The notes beneath the pieces were generated by a model. It was not told where the DNA came from, ran no database searches, and saw nothing but the letters and a program-made list of their open reading frames with translations. A DNA stretch of 61,589 nucleotides, taken from Pelagibacteraceae bacterium AG-333-C14. GTDB lineage: Bacteria; Pseudomonadota; Alphaproteobacteria; Pelagibacterales; AG-422-B15. The DNA lies in assembly GCA_003282485.1 (NCBI GenBank), contig QBZD01000005.1:1-61589 (forward strand), in the 5' to 3' direction. The position numbers and the translations under genes are program-made. Positions 26,422-34,849 of this stretch are shown here, piece after piece (position 1 is the first letter of the stretch; every line of letters starts with the position of its first letter).

Positions 26422-27465
26422 TTAAGATGATGTCATTGATTTTAAAACAATTGAGCGATCTATTTCACCAATGAGCTCACCACTGTTTGCATCAATTACT
26501 GGATAGGTTTTATCAGAGTCGGCAATTTGGTTAATTAAATTATCAATTTTTGTGTCACTCGCAATGCAATCACTACCTTTTGCAAACATTGCTTTAGTCT
26601 CTTCACAGCATTCAGTTCTTGCACATTTCCCTGCGCTTAAGACTTTATATTTCGGCACATCTTCAGTAAAATCTTTAACATACTGATCAATAGGATTTGC
26701 AACAATTTCTTCAGGTGTTCCAACTTGCGAAATCTCCCCATCTTTCATTATAGCAATATGATCTCCCATTTTAATCGCTTCCGAAAAATCATGTGTAATA
26801 AAAACCATTGTCTTTTGAACTAATTTTTGAATACTTAATAACTCGTCTTGCATTTCTCTTCTGATAAGAGGATCAAGTGCTGAAAATGGTTCATCAAAAA
26901 TTAATATCTCAGGATCAACTGCAAGTGCCCTTGCCAATCCAACTCGTTGCTGCATGCCACCAGATAATTCTCTTGGATAATGTTGGTCCCATCCATCTAA
27001 GCCAACTAAATTTAGTGTCTCCATAGATTTTTCTAATCTATCTTTTTTCTTTACGCCTCTGATTTCAAGACCGTAACCAATATTTTCAATTACCCTGCGG
27101 TGAGGAAAAAGCCCAAAGTGCTGAAACACCATACTCATTCTATTTCTTCTTAATTCTGTTAAATCTCTGTTGCTCATTGTGGTAACATCTTGACCATCAA
27201 TGCTAACTTGTCCCGCTGTTGGCTCAATTAATCTTGATAAACATCTAACCAGAGTTGATTTGCCGCTTCCAGAAAGTCCCATGACAACAAATGTCTCACC
27301 TTTTTGTACTGAGAAAGTTACATCTTTTACCGCGACCACGTGTCCAGTTTTTTCCTGAACCTCGCTTCTTGATAGAGTTTTGTCCAGATTAGAAAGCACA
27401 TTCTTTTCGTTGGGTCCAAATACCTTCCAGATATCGGTGCATACTATTTTGTCGTTTTTTTCCAT
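26422..27465 (-). CDS. proV: ProV-type ABC transporter ATPase (betaine/proline)
   Basis: 347 residues, peripheral inner-membrane ATPase. Walker A GLSGSGKST (63-71), Q-loop VFQHFGLFPHR, signature LSGGMQQR (167-174), Walker B ILIFDEP (187-193), H-loop His in FITHDFSEA. The long N-terminal WKVFGPNE is typical of ProV/OpuAA. After the NBD only a single short CBS-like region remains (about 295-345). The linker contains Cys281, Cys286, Cys287 and Cys300, unusual and possibly metal- or redox-sensing. It is divergent from the permease gene instead of leading it, and is followed by the hydrolase run. Confidence 0.93.
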   Translation of the reverse strand: MEKNDKIVCTDIWKVFGPNEKNVLSNLDKTLSRSEVQEKTGHVVAVKDVTFSVQKGETFVVMGLSGSGKSTLVRCLSRLIEPTAGQVSIDGQDVTTMSNRDLTELRRNRMSMVFQHFGLFPHRRVIENIGYGLEIRGVKKKDRLEKSMETLNLVGLDGWDQHYPRELSGGMQQRVGLARALAVDPEILIFDEPFSALDPLIRREMQDELLSIQKLVQKTMVFITHDFSEAIKMGDHIAIMKDGEISQVGTPEEIVANPIDQYVKDFTEDVPKYKVLSAGKCARTECCEETKAMFAKGSDCIASDTKIDNLINQIADSDKTYPVIDANSGELIGEIDRSIVLKSMTSS

Positions 27466-27503
27466 TATTTATGAGTGATATATTTGCTGAATGTTATACT
27501 ATG

Positions 27504-27532
27504 TTGAGGATTTTTGAATAACTTATTTTAAT
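27504..27532 (+). promoter_or_regulatory. Possible promoter of the permease gene
   Basis: TTGAGG (27504-27509), a 17-base spacer and TTTAAT (27527-27532) lie 19 bases before the proW ATG in the 86-base divergent region with proV. The match to sigma-70 consensus is moderate. Confidence 0.35.
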
Positions 27533-27551
27533 TGTAAATTCTAAATTTATT

Positions 27552-29672
27552 ATGGCTTTTACTCAAGATACCTCGGCTTTCTCATCAAAAAACAATTATC
27601 AGAATTTAATTATTCCTGGAATTATATTTGCTGCGTTACTATTTTCAATATGGTTAGTATTTCAAAGTGAAGATGTATCTGAATTTCCAGTTTTTGTTAC
27701 TGACTCTTTTACATTTACCGCATGGGTCAATCAGGGTGAGGATTTCTTAAAAGATAATATTAAAGTATACACGAGAGCGGTTGCTGCTTACGTAAAAGAA
27801 CTTTATTGGATGCTTGAAGATTTTCTTTTAGACTCTTCTTGGGTATTCATTGTAGCACTACTGCTTATACCTTCTCTTGCATTTGGAGGAATAAAACTTG
27901 GTTTCCTTGTTTTATTTGGAACAATGTATTGGGGAATGGTTGGACTCTGGGGTTCTGCTATGGAAACTCTAGCTCTTATGGGACTATCAGTATTTTTATC
28001 AGTTTTAGTTGGTGTCATACTTGGTATTTTTTGTGCCTTAAGCGATCGATTTGAAAGGAATATGAAACCCGCTCTTGATGTTATGCAAGTGATGCCAGCT
28101 TTTGTCTATCTAATTCCAGCAATGTTTTTCTTTGGCATTGGTGGTGCCCCAGCAATACTTGCAACGATGATTTACTCAATGCCACCGATCATTCGATTGA
28201 CAAATTTAGGTATCCGTCAAGTTCCAAATGAAACAATAGAGACTGCTACTGCATTTGGCTCAACAAAAAGTCAAGTTTTGTTTAAAGTACAAATTCCACT
28301 CGCACTACCCAGCATAATGATGGGTGTTAACCAGACAATTATGATGGCTTTAGCTTTAGTTGTTTTAGCAACTTTTATTGGTGCTCAAGGATTAGGTTCA
28401 GATATTTGGGTGTCAATCAAAAAACTTGAAGTAGGTGCAGCATTAGAGGGCGGTTTTTGTGTTTTGTTAATGGCAATTATGTTTGATAGATTTGGCAAAG
28501 CAGCTAGTCGAGAGACTGTAACGCTTCCAGTTGACAGTCAGAAGTTCTATCTGCTTCCACAGACGTGGGATATTTATCCTACAGCGAGATATATTGAGAA
28601 ACCGTTACAGTACATTCATCTTGCTGTGGCTTTTATATTTTCAAGTATTATTAGAATTTTCTCGTTTGTAATTAATTTAGTAGTTTCATTATTTAACAAA
28701 GACTATGGAAAATTAATTGAACAATTTATAAATGCTCATTATTTCATGTTCTCAGGGATATTCATCCTATTGGGAATAATTTATTATGACTCAAATATTG
28801 CAACTATCGGAAGTTTTCCTGATTCATGGAACTTATCAATCAGAGATGAAATAGCAGCAGGTGTTAAGTCATTAACAGTAAACCCAACATTTATTGAAAT
28901 TACTCGCTCTATTCGGGCTACAGTTGTGATTTATCTTTTAAGACCTCTTGATACCTATCTAACGTATCTTCCTTATTGGTTCACGATCGGAGCATTAGTT
29001 ATAATTAGTTGGAAGGCTGTCAATTTGAGATTTGCAATTGTGACAGCTTTTTTATTAACATTTATTGGAGCATGCAATATTTGGACTGAAGCAATGATTA
29101 CTTTATCTTCAGTTCTTATCTCAGTTCTTTTATGTTTTGTGATAGGGGTTCCAATTGGCATTATGGCCTCGTACAGTAAAAGATTTCAAAATATCAACGA
29201 GGTCATCTTAGATGCAATGCAAACACTTCCTTATTTCTGTTACCTCGTTCCTGTTTTGATGTTCTTTGGTGGAGGATCATTTTCTGCATTACTTGCAACA
29301 ATCATCTATGCGATACCTCCAATTATTCGTCTTACGGTCTTAGGCTTGTCACAGGTGTCAACAACGTATTCAGAGGTATCGAGATCATTTGGAGGCTCAA
29401 CTCTACAAACATTAAGCAAAATTAAATTCCCTCTTGCGGTACCGAGCTTAGTGATGGGTTTCAATCAAACAGTAATGATGGCTTTTGCAATGCAAATTGT
29501 CACACCATTAATTGGAGGAAAAGGCCTTGGACTTGAAGTTTTTAACGGCTTAGCTCGTTCTGATACGGGCAGAGCGCTTGCAGCCGGTATCGGAATTTGC
29601 CTATTAGCAATGATAATTGACCGTATAAGCCTTGCTTACACAAAAAAACAAAGAGATGCCCTAGGTTTATAG
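27552..29672 (+). CDS. proW: ProW-type permease, two fused permease domains
   Basis: 706 residues, about twice the normal ProW length, because two BPD_transp domains are joined in one chain. Domain 1 (about residues 120-320) has DVMQVMPAFVYLIPAMFFFG and the EAA loop ETATAFGSTKSQVLFKVQIPLALPSI. Domain 2 (about 490-690) has DAMQTLPYFCYLVPVLMFFGG and SRSFGGSTLQTLSKIKFPLAVPSL. Both are flanked by extra membrane helices. Thus one polypeptide can make the whole transmembrane dimer. It works with the ProV-like ATPase on the other strand and the ProX-like protein 121 bases downstream. Substrate is probably glycine betaine or another trimethylammonium compound. Confidence 0.93.
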   Translation: MAFTQDTSAFSSKNNYQNLIIPGIIFAALLFSIWLVFQSEDVSEFPVFVTDSFTFTAWVNQGEDFLKDNIKVYTRAVAAYVKELYWMLEDFLLDSSWVFIVALLLIPSLAFGGIKLGFLVLFGTMYWGMVGLWGSAMETLALMGLSVFLSVLVGVILGIFCALSDRFERNMKPALDVMQVMPAFVYLIPAMFFFGIGGAPAILATMIYSMPPIIRLTNLGIRQVPNETIETATAFGSTKSQVLFKVQIPLALPSIMMGVNQTIMMALALVVLATFIGAQGLGSDIWVSIKKLEVGAALEGGFCVLLMAIMFDRFGKAASRETVTLPVDSQKFYLLPQTWDIYPTARYIEKPLQYIHLAVAFIFSSIIRIFSFVINLVVSLFNKDYGKLIEQFINAHYFMFSGIFILLGIIYYDSNIATIGSFPDSWNLSIRDEIAAGVKSLTVNPTFIEITRSIRATVVIYLLRPLDTYLTYLPYWFTIGALVIISWKAVNLRFAIVTAFLLTFIGACNIWTEAMITLSSVLISVLLCFVIGVPIGIMASYSKRFQNINEVILDAMQTLPYFCYLVPVLMFFGGGSFSALLATIIYAIPPIIRLTVLGLSQVSTTYSEVSRSFGGSTLQTLSKIKFPLAVPSLVMGFNQTVMMAFAMQIVTPLIGGKGLGLEVFNGLARSDTGRALAAGIGICLLAMIIDRISLAYTKKQRDALGL

Positions 29673-29793
29673 ATATAATTTTTATATCTTTTTGTTTATT
29701 TAATTTTTCAAAGAAACTTCATAAAGCAGTTTACTAATTGATCTTTTTCAGGCTAAAATTAATCATTAATTAATTAATAAAGGGGAAAATTTA

Positions 29794-30798
29794 ATGAAAA
29801 CATCATTATTTTTAAAAACTTTTACTGCCCTTATATTGTCGTCTTTTCTCGTACTTTCAGCGGGTACAGCGCACGCAAAACGCTTAACTGCTGCTGTTGC
29901 TGACTGGACTGGAGGAGAGATTACATGTCAAGTTGCAGTAAGCATGTTAGAGCAAGAACTAGGATATCGTGTAGATAGAATAGAATTTGCATCAGGGACT
30001 GGTCTTTGGGAAGCTATCGCTGCCGGCGATATTGACTTCGCATGTGAGAGCTGGCCGAGCTATGCAGAAGCTGACGAAGTAATGCTCAATGAGCCACTAT
30101 ATTATGAAGGCGAAGTTGTTCAAGAGTACTCAGGATCTGGTGAAGTAATAGCGTTTACAACTGGTATCATTGGTGCGTCAGATTATTATGTACCTAAATA
30201 TTTTGTTGATGCTAATCCTGACTTTAAGGGTTGGGAAGATCTTAATAAATTTAAAGATCAATTCGCAACAGTTGAGACTGGTTCTAAAGGACGACTTATT
30301 GGATGTCCAGTAGCAGGTTGGAACTGTCATGATCAAAAAAGACTTGATATCATGGGAATTGATTTTGAAGCAGTTGAACTTGGAACAGAGGTTGCACTTT
30401 TAGCAGAGGCACAAGGTTCTTACGATAGACAAGAGCCATTCTTAATGTACCTTTGGGAACCTCACTTTTTCTTCGGTAAAAATGAAATGGTAGGCATTGG
30501 TCTTCCTCCTCACCAGCCTTGTGATTCTTTCACTGAGGCGAATAACTGGCAAGATTGTGGTATGGGCTCTTGGCCTGCAAGTAACTGGGCTAAAGACTAT
30601 ACTATGAACTACATGAACCCAGAAACTATGCAAAGTGCTGAAAACGCTGAAGCGCTTGCATTCTTCAAGAAAATGAAATTTGCTAATGTTGATCAAGCAA
30701 AAATGCTTGTTAGAGTTGGCGATGATGGATTATCAGTTGAAGAAGCGGTTCAAGAGTGGAAAGACAGTACTAACGATTGGCAAGCTTGGCTTCCATAA
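29794..30798 (+). CDS. proX: ProX/OpuAC-type substrate-binding protein
   Basis: 334 residues, periplasmic. The signal peptide is MKTS plus a hydrophobic stretch to AHA-KR at about residue 28. Mature part starts with TAAVADWTGGEITCQVAVSMLE, and has DFACESWPSYAEAD and LYLWEPHFFF-type aromatic segments that fit a Trp/Tyr box for quaternary amines. A strong AAAGGGGA ribosome-binding site precedes the ATG, consistent with the high binding-protein expression usual in oligotrophs. A very strong terminator follows at 30824. Betaine, choline, carnitine or DMSP-like ligands are all possible; the residues do not decide it. Confidence 0.9.
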   Translation: MKTSLFLKTFTALILSSFLVLSAGTAHAKRLTAAVADWTGGEITCQVAVSMLEQELGYRVDRIEFASGTGLWEAIAAGDIDFACESWPSYAEADEVMLNEPLYYEGEVVQEYSGSGEVIAFTTGIIGASDYYVPKYFVDANPDFKGWEDLNKFKDQFATVETGSKGRLIGCPVAGWNCHDQKRLDIMGIDFEAVELGTEVALLAEAQGSYDRQEPFLMYLWEPHFFFGKNEMVGIGLPPHQPCDSFTEANNWQDCGMGSWPASNWAKDYTMNYMNPETMQSAENAEALAFFKKMKFANVDQAKMLVRVGDDGLSVEEAVQEWKDSTNDWQAWLP

Positions 30799-30823
30799 GA
30801 CTGTTCAACCAAAGTTAAAATTT

Positions 30824-30857
30824 AAGGCCTTGTATAATTATACAAGGCCTTTTTTTT
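30824..30857 (+). terminator. Strong intrinsic terminator after proX
   Basis: A perfect 28-base palindrome (30824-30851, arms AAGGCCTTGTATAA and TTATACAAGGCCTT) is followed by a run of T to 30857. It ends the proX transcript. The EamA gene downstream starts close to the T-run. Confidence 0.92.
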
Positions 30858-30873
30858 GCACTATCATACAGAA

Positions 30874-31782
30874 GTGAATACTTCGCGCCACCCATATCAT
30901 TACAGTATCAGCTTTGCATTATTGATTGCAGCTGGATTATGGGGATTATTTTGGATACCCCAAAGAGCACTCGAGTCCGGTGGCTTAACTGGTGGCTGGG
31001 CTACTATTTCACAAATGATCATTCCCTTTTTAATTCTGCTCCCAGTTGCTTTCTGGAGAAAATATAAAGGCAATTCATTTGGTCTTGATTATCCGATTAT
31101 AGGACTGTTATTTGGTGCTGGTATTGCATGTTACGCGAACAGTTTTTTATTAACAGATGTGGTAAGAGCATTAATTCTATTTTACATAACTCCGGTTTGG
31201 ACAACAATTTTTGAAGTGATATTTCTTAGGAAACTTCCCCGCTACTATAGATATATCACTCTTATTCTTGCATTGTCTGGAGTTTGGATTGTATTCGGAC
31301 AAGATGGATTTATTCCAATACCTCAAAATTCTGGTGACTGGATAGCCCTATTAGGGGGTATATTTATTGCAGCCTCAGCAGTTCGAATGGAAGTTAAAAA
31401 ACCAGAGGGCATTTTTCCAATTCTTTTTTCATTCTTTTTTTATGGTGGTATATTTACTTTAGTACAAGCCTACTTTCTTAGAGATGTGATGGGTTCTGCA
31501 CCATCAATGGATTCTTGGATTACAATGATGCCATGGCTCTTATTAATAGCCATCTTATTTCATCTACCAACAAATGTGGTTATACTGGGAGCACCCAGTA
31601 GAATTGGGGCAGGATTATTCTCTATAATCATTCTCTTTGAAATTGTAGTTGGCACGTTTAGCGCTGCAATATTAACAGATGAACTATTTGGCTGGAGAGA
31701 GATATTAGGAAGCTCATTTATAATCTTGGCAGGATTAACAGAGATTATTTTTGCGTCAAACGTAGCTATTAAAAAAGAATAA
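30874..31782 (+). CDS. EamA/DMT-family transporter
   Basis: 302 residues with about ten membrane helices in two EamA repeats. LLIAAGLWGLFWIPQRALE starts helix 1; later LILFYITPVWTTIFE closes the first repeat, and IGAGLFSIIILFEIVVGTFSA with LFGWREILGSSFIILAG the second. The frame is open from a TTG at 30856, but that lies in the terminator T-run; the GTG at 30874 is more likely, though no clear ribosome-binding site is seen. Substrate unknown; possibly a metabolite exporter. Convergent with the homocysteine methyltransferase, 1 base apart. Confidence 0.82.
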   Translation: MNTSRHPYHYSISFALLIAAGLWGLFWIPQRALESGGLTGGWATISQMIIPFLILLPVAFWRKYKGNSFGLDYPIIGLLFGAGIACYANSFLLTDVVRALILFYITPVWTTIFEVIFLRKLPRYYRYITLILALSGVWIVFGQDGFIPIPQNSGDWIALLGGIFIAASAVRMEVKKPEGIFPILFSFFFYGGIFTLVQAYFLRDVMGSAPSMDSWITMMPWLLLIAILFHLPTNVVILGAPSRIGAGLFSIIILFEIVVGTFSAAILTDELFGWREILGSSFIILAGLTEIIFASNVAIKKE

Positions 31783-31783
31783 C

Positions 31784-32707
31784 TTATAACTCGTTCAGTA
31801 ATTTTATGTGCTCAACAGTTGTTCCACAGCAACCCCCAATAATCTGTGCTCCTGCTTCTTTCCATTTTTTGGCTTCGACTAAATAATCATTTGGCTGAAT
31901 TACATTGCTCATGTCATAACGTGGAAAATTAAATACGGCTACTTCTGGATAAGCCATTATAGGAAGATCGTATATTTCCTTAAGTTCTTTTATACTTTCT
32001 TCTATTACGCCAATATCACAATGCATTATACCAACTGCATCCAATTTATGGTGTTTAACATTGCTGATCATTTTTTTAAAACTATACTCATAGTCAGTAG
32101 TAAGGGCTATCAAGCCATCTTTGTTTCTGGAAGAAAACCCAGCCCATACAGGTAAACCAACTTTGCTTGCAGAATCAAAAATTATATCAATTCGATCTGG
32201 CCTATACATCAGCTCCAATAAAATAAAATCACATCCGTTATCCGCTAAAAAAAATGCCAGCTCATCAAAAGATTTTCGAAAATATTCCGGGGTAAGTTTC
32301 TTGATATATTTATCTTTTTCTTCTTGTGATCTAAAAGCATCTTCATACGGTATTTGGTGAGATAAGGATCCTGCCACAAGTACATCATCTCGACCACATT
32401 CTTCTCTTGCCTGGATTGCTGCATTTATTGCAGCTAGATTAATTTCTTCAAATTTATCTTCAACTCCAGCTACTTCTAATATCATTCGATTTGAAGCATA
32501 GGTATTTGTTGTAATTATTTTTGCTCCAGCATTAATATAGTCTTTATGGATTTGTTTTAGAATATCGAACTCAAGTGAGGCAGTTGCGCACCACGAGTTA
32601 TCCATTTTAATACCTCTGTTTTCAAGTTCAGATCCAGTGGCTCCATCAAGCAATATAGTTTCCCCTGAACGGAGAACCTCTAAAAATTTTTTATATCTTT
32701 GATTCAT
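31784..32707 (-). CDS. Homocysteine S-methyltransferase family protein (BHMT-like)
   Basis: 307 residues, a zinc-dependent (beta/alpha)8 methyltransferase. LLDGATGSELENRG at the start, the first zinc Cys in GIMHCDIGV, and the paired zinc cysteines in IIGGCCGTTVEHI at the end are all present. Transfers a methyl group to homocysteine giving methionine. Between betaine uptake genes and dimethylglycine dehydrogenase, betaine-homocysteine methyltransferase is the natural guess, but S-methylmethionine or DMSP as donor is also possible in this family. Divergent from the second DmdA-like gene. Confidence 0.87.
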   Translation of the reverse strand: MNQRYKKFLEVLRSGETILLDGATGSELENRGIKMDNSWCATASLEFDILKQIHKDYINAGAKIITTNTYASNRMILEVAGVEDKFEEINLAAINAAIQAREECGRDDVLVAGSLSHQIPYEDAFRSQEEKDKYIKKLTPEYFRKSFDELAFFLADNGCDFILLELMYRPDRIDIIFDSASKVGLPVWAGFSSRNKDGLIALTTDYEYSFKKMISNVKHHKLDAVGIMHCDIGVIEESIKELKEIYDLPIMAYPEVAVFNFPRYDMSNVIQPNDYLVEAKKWKEAGAQIIGGCCGTTVEHIKLLNEL

Positions 32708-32737
32708 AGGTTGTTAATTATCGTTTAAAGATTAATT

Positions 32738-32770
32738 AAGTAAATATATTATTATGAAAATGATTTACTT
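32738..32770. promoter_or_regulatory. Hairpin in divergent region before second DmdA-like gene
   Basis: AAGTAAAT (32738-32745) and ATTTACTT (32763-32770) form an 8-base inverted repeat with a 17-base loop; T-rich sequence follows on the plus strand. It lies between the two divergent starts. It may be an operator or a weak attenuator; AT-rich repeats of this size also arise by chance. Confidence 0.3.
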
Positions 32771-32817
32771 TTTCTCATTTTTTAGTTTATAAGGTCGGAT
32801 CAATTTGGAGATTGCTT

Positions 32818-33954
32818 ATGTCAAAAGGTATCATTTACACACCCAGAGTTAGAAAGTCACCTTTCTTTGAGGAAACTATAAAGTCTGGAGCAACTAATTT
32901 CACTACTTACAATCATATGACGATGCCTGTGGGATACACTACACCTGAGCAGGAATATCATTCATTAATTAATGATGTGACTTTATGGGATGTTGCGGCT
33001 GAAAGACAAGTTGAAATTATTGGAGAAGACGCTGCAAAATTTGTTCAGTACATGACTCCAAGAAACCTATCAACTTTCAAAGATGGATTTTGTCGATACG
33101 CATTCATGACAGATGAAGATGGTGGAATTATAAATGACCCTCTTATATTAAAATTTAATGAAAATAAATTTTGGCTGAGTATAGCAGACTCAGATGCAAT
33201 TCTCTGGTGTAAAGGGATAGCCCATTCAGGTAAATTTAATGTTAAAATTTCTGAACCAGAAGCATGTCCACTATCATTGCAAGGACCAAGATCAAAAGAA
33301 CTCATGAGAAAAATAACAAATGATGACCCTATCATCATGGGATTGAAATATTACCAATTTATTGAAACTAATTTATTTGGTATTGATATAATAATTGCAA
33401 GAAGTGGATGGAGTAATCAGTTTGGATACGAAATATATATTACTCGCGAAGCTGATGCTTCTATATTATGGAGTTCATTAATGGAAGCGGGCAAAGAATT
33501 TAAAATTGTACCAAGTTGTCCAAATCAAATTGATCGAATTGAAGCAGGCATGATTTCACACCAAGGTGACACTTCATTGGAAGAGAATCCATTGGAATTA
33601 AATCTTCCTAAATTCTACGATCTTGATCAGGAGAGTGATTTTGTAGGCAAAGAGGCTTTACTAAAAATTAGGGAAGAGGGCATCAAGAAACAGTTCACGG
33701 GATTCAAGATTTCAGGCAAAAAAATTGGGTACAACATGGCTAGGATTCCTCTATTTGATAGCAATTCAGAACAAAAAGGCTTCATAAGCAGCACAATTTA
33801 TAGTCCAAATTTTGGATGCAACATTGCTCTTGGATATATCGATATTAGCCTTACGAGTTCTGAGGACATATTTAAAATTAGTCATGATGGTGAAGATAGA
33901 GATGTCGAAGTGGTACCTTTGCCATTTAGTTCAAGACTTGAAAAAATGGAATAA
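32818..33954 (+). CDS. DmdA-clade GcvT-family demethylase, second copy
   Basis: 378 residues, close to the length of DMSP demethylase DmdA (about 370). ATG at 32818, eight bases after TTGGAG; an in-frame TTG at 32812 is less likely. TPRVRKSPFF, TYNHMTMP, TLWDVAAERQVEI, GGIINDPLILK, IADSDAILWCKGIA and NQIDRIEAG follow DmdA closely, the last block better than in the copy at 16.6 kb. But the DmdA segment SGFSKQGGFE reads SGWSNQFGYE here. THF-dependent methyl removal from DMSP or a betaine-like compound is likely. Stop overlaps the SCO1 start by one base. Confidence 0.85.
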   Translation: MSKGIIYTPRVRKSPFFEETIKSGATNFTTYNHMTMPVGYTTPEQEYHSLINDVTLWDVAAERQVEIIGEDAAKFVQYMTPRNLSTFKDGFCRYAFMTDEDGGIINDPLILKFNENKFWLSIADSDAILWCKGIAHSGKFNVKISEPEACPLSLQGPRSKELMRKITNDDPIIMGLKYYQFIETNLFGIDIIIARSGWSNQFGYEIYITREADASILWSSLMEAGKEFKIVPSCPNQIDRIEAGMISHQGDTSLEENPLELNLPKFYDLDQESDFVGKEALLKIREEGIKKQFTGFKISGKKIGYNMARIPLFDSNSEQKGFISSTIYSPNFGCNIALGYIDISLTSSEDIFKISHDGEDRDVEVVPLPFSSRLEKME

Positions 33955-34604
33955 TGTTTTCTCAAAGTAGAATTAATCAACTTCTATTTGTATCAATTAT
34001 CATATTTGCCATTATTGCAGGTTGGGCTGTATCTGAACTGTTCAATAGTAAACAAGATGAACCTTCTAATAATATTACTCTAAAATTTGAAGCTACTGAT
34101 CATTTCGGAAATGAAGTTTCAACAACTAATTATGATGGATTCAGTAAAGTATTTTTCTTTGGTTTTACTCATTGTCCAGATATTTGCCCAATTAGTGCTA
34201 ATTTAATGAGTAATGCTATAGATCAACTTAAAAATGATAATTTTGAAACAGATAGCATTAAGTTTTTCTTTGTTACAGTTGATCCTGCGAGAGACAATCC
34301 TGAAAGGCTTAGAGAATTTTTATCTAATTTCAGCACTGATATTATTGGATTAACAGGCAGCCACAAGGTACTTATGCCTATCTGGAAAGATTTTTTTGTT
34401 CATGTAGAGCCTGCAACAAGATCTGAGCACCAAAACCACTTAAGCTCCTCTGAACAATTAAAAGATGCTTCTTCTAATAACGAAAATTACATGGTTCAGC
34501 ATACAGCATTTTATTATATTTTTGATAATGGCAATAAATTGCAAAGCATATTACCTTTTGGGTCAAGTATTGAACAAATGGTCGAAGATTTAAAAAAAAT
34601 ATAG
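33954..34604 (+). CDS. SCO1/SenC family copper chaperone
   Basis: 216 residues, membrane-anchored by a helix at residues 10-27, with a thioredoxin-fold domain outside. The copper motif CPDIC (CxxxC) is in FFGFTHCPDICP; the third copper ligand is the His in VQHTAFYYIFD. FFVTVDPARDNPERL is also standard. SCO proteins load copper into the CuA site of cytochrome oxidase. Start overlaps the DmdA-like stop, and three more likely metal-linked genes follow, so this forms a Cu-handling block within the methylamine region. Confidence 0.93.
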   Translation: MFSQSRINQLLFVSIIIFAIIAGWAVSELFNSKQDEPSNNITLKFEATDHFGNEVSTTNYDGFSKVFFFGFTHCPDICPISANLMSNAIDQLKNDNFETDSIKFFFVTVDPARDNPERLREFLSNFSTDIIGLTGSHKVLMPIWKDFFVHVEPATRSEHQNHLSSSEQLKDASSNNENYMVQHTAFYYIFDNGNKLQSILPFGSSIEQMVEDLKKI

Positions 34605-34607
34605 ATT

Positions 34608-34847
34608 ATGCAAAAAATATTTTTGTTATTTGCGCTTGTTCTATTCTCATGCTCTGAAAATACCAATGTTTACGAAGAGCTTGCGGTCAAAAAAGCTGGT
34701 GAGAAAAACTGCAATCCTGTGGTTGAGTTATTATTAACTTATGAAGATACAGAATTATGGTCATCTTATCACAATAAAGATACACAATTACTGTGTGTTT
34801 TTACCTGCGTAAATGATGTATGCATGTTTTCAACAGAGAGAGATTAA
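34608..34847 (+). CDS. Small putative lipoprotein, unknown
   Basis: 79 residues. Signal with lipobox LLFALVLFSC, giving a lipidated Cys at about residue 15. The mature part has three more cysteines, two in CVFTCVNDVC-like spacing near the end. Not recognised. Its place between SCO1 and PCuAC, 3 bases after SCO1, suggests an envelope role in copper delivery; the cysteines would fit, but this is inference. Confidence 0.62.
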   Translation: MQKIFLLFALVLFSCSENTNVYEELAVKKAGEKNCNPVVELLLTYEDTELWSSYHNKDTQLLCVFTCVNDVCMFSTERD

Positions 34848-34849
34848 AA

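Noticed and set aside
32818-33954. Naming this gene dmdA outright
   Set aside because: Several active-site blocks differ from characterized DMSP demethylases; only clade membership can be supported.
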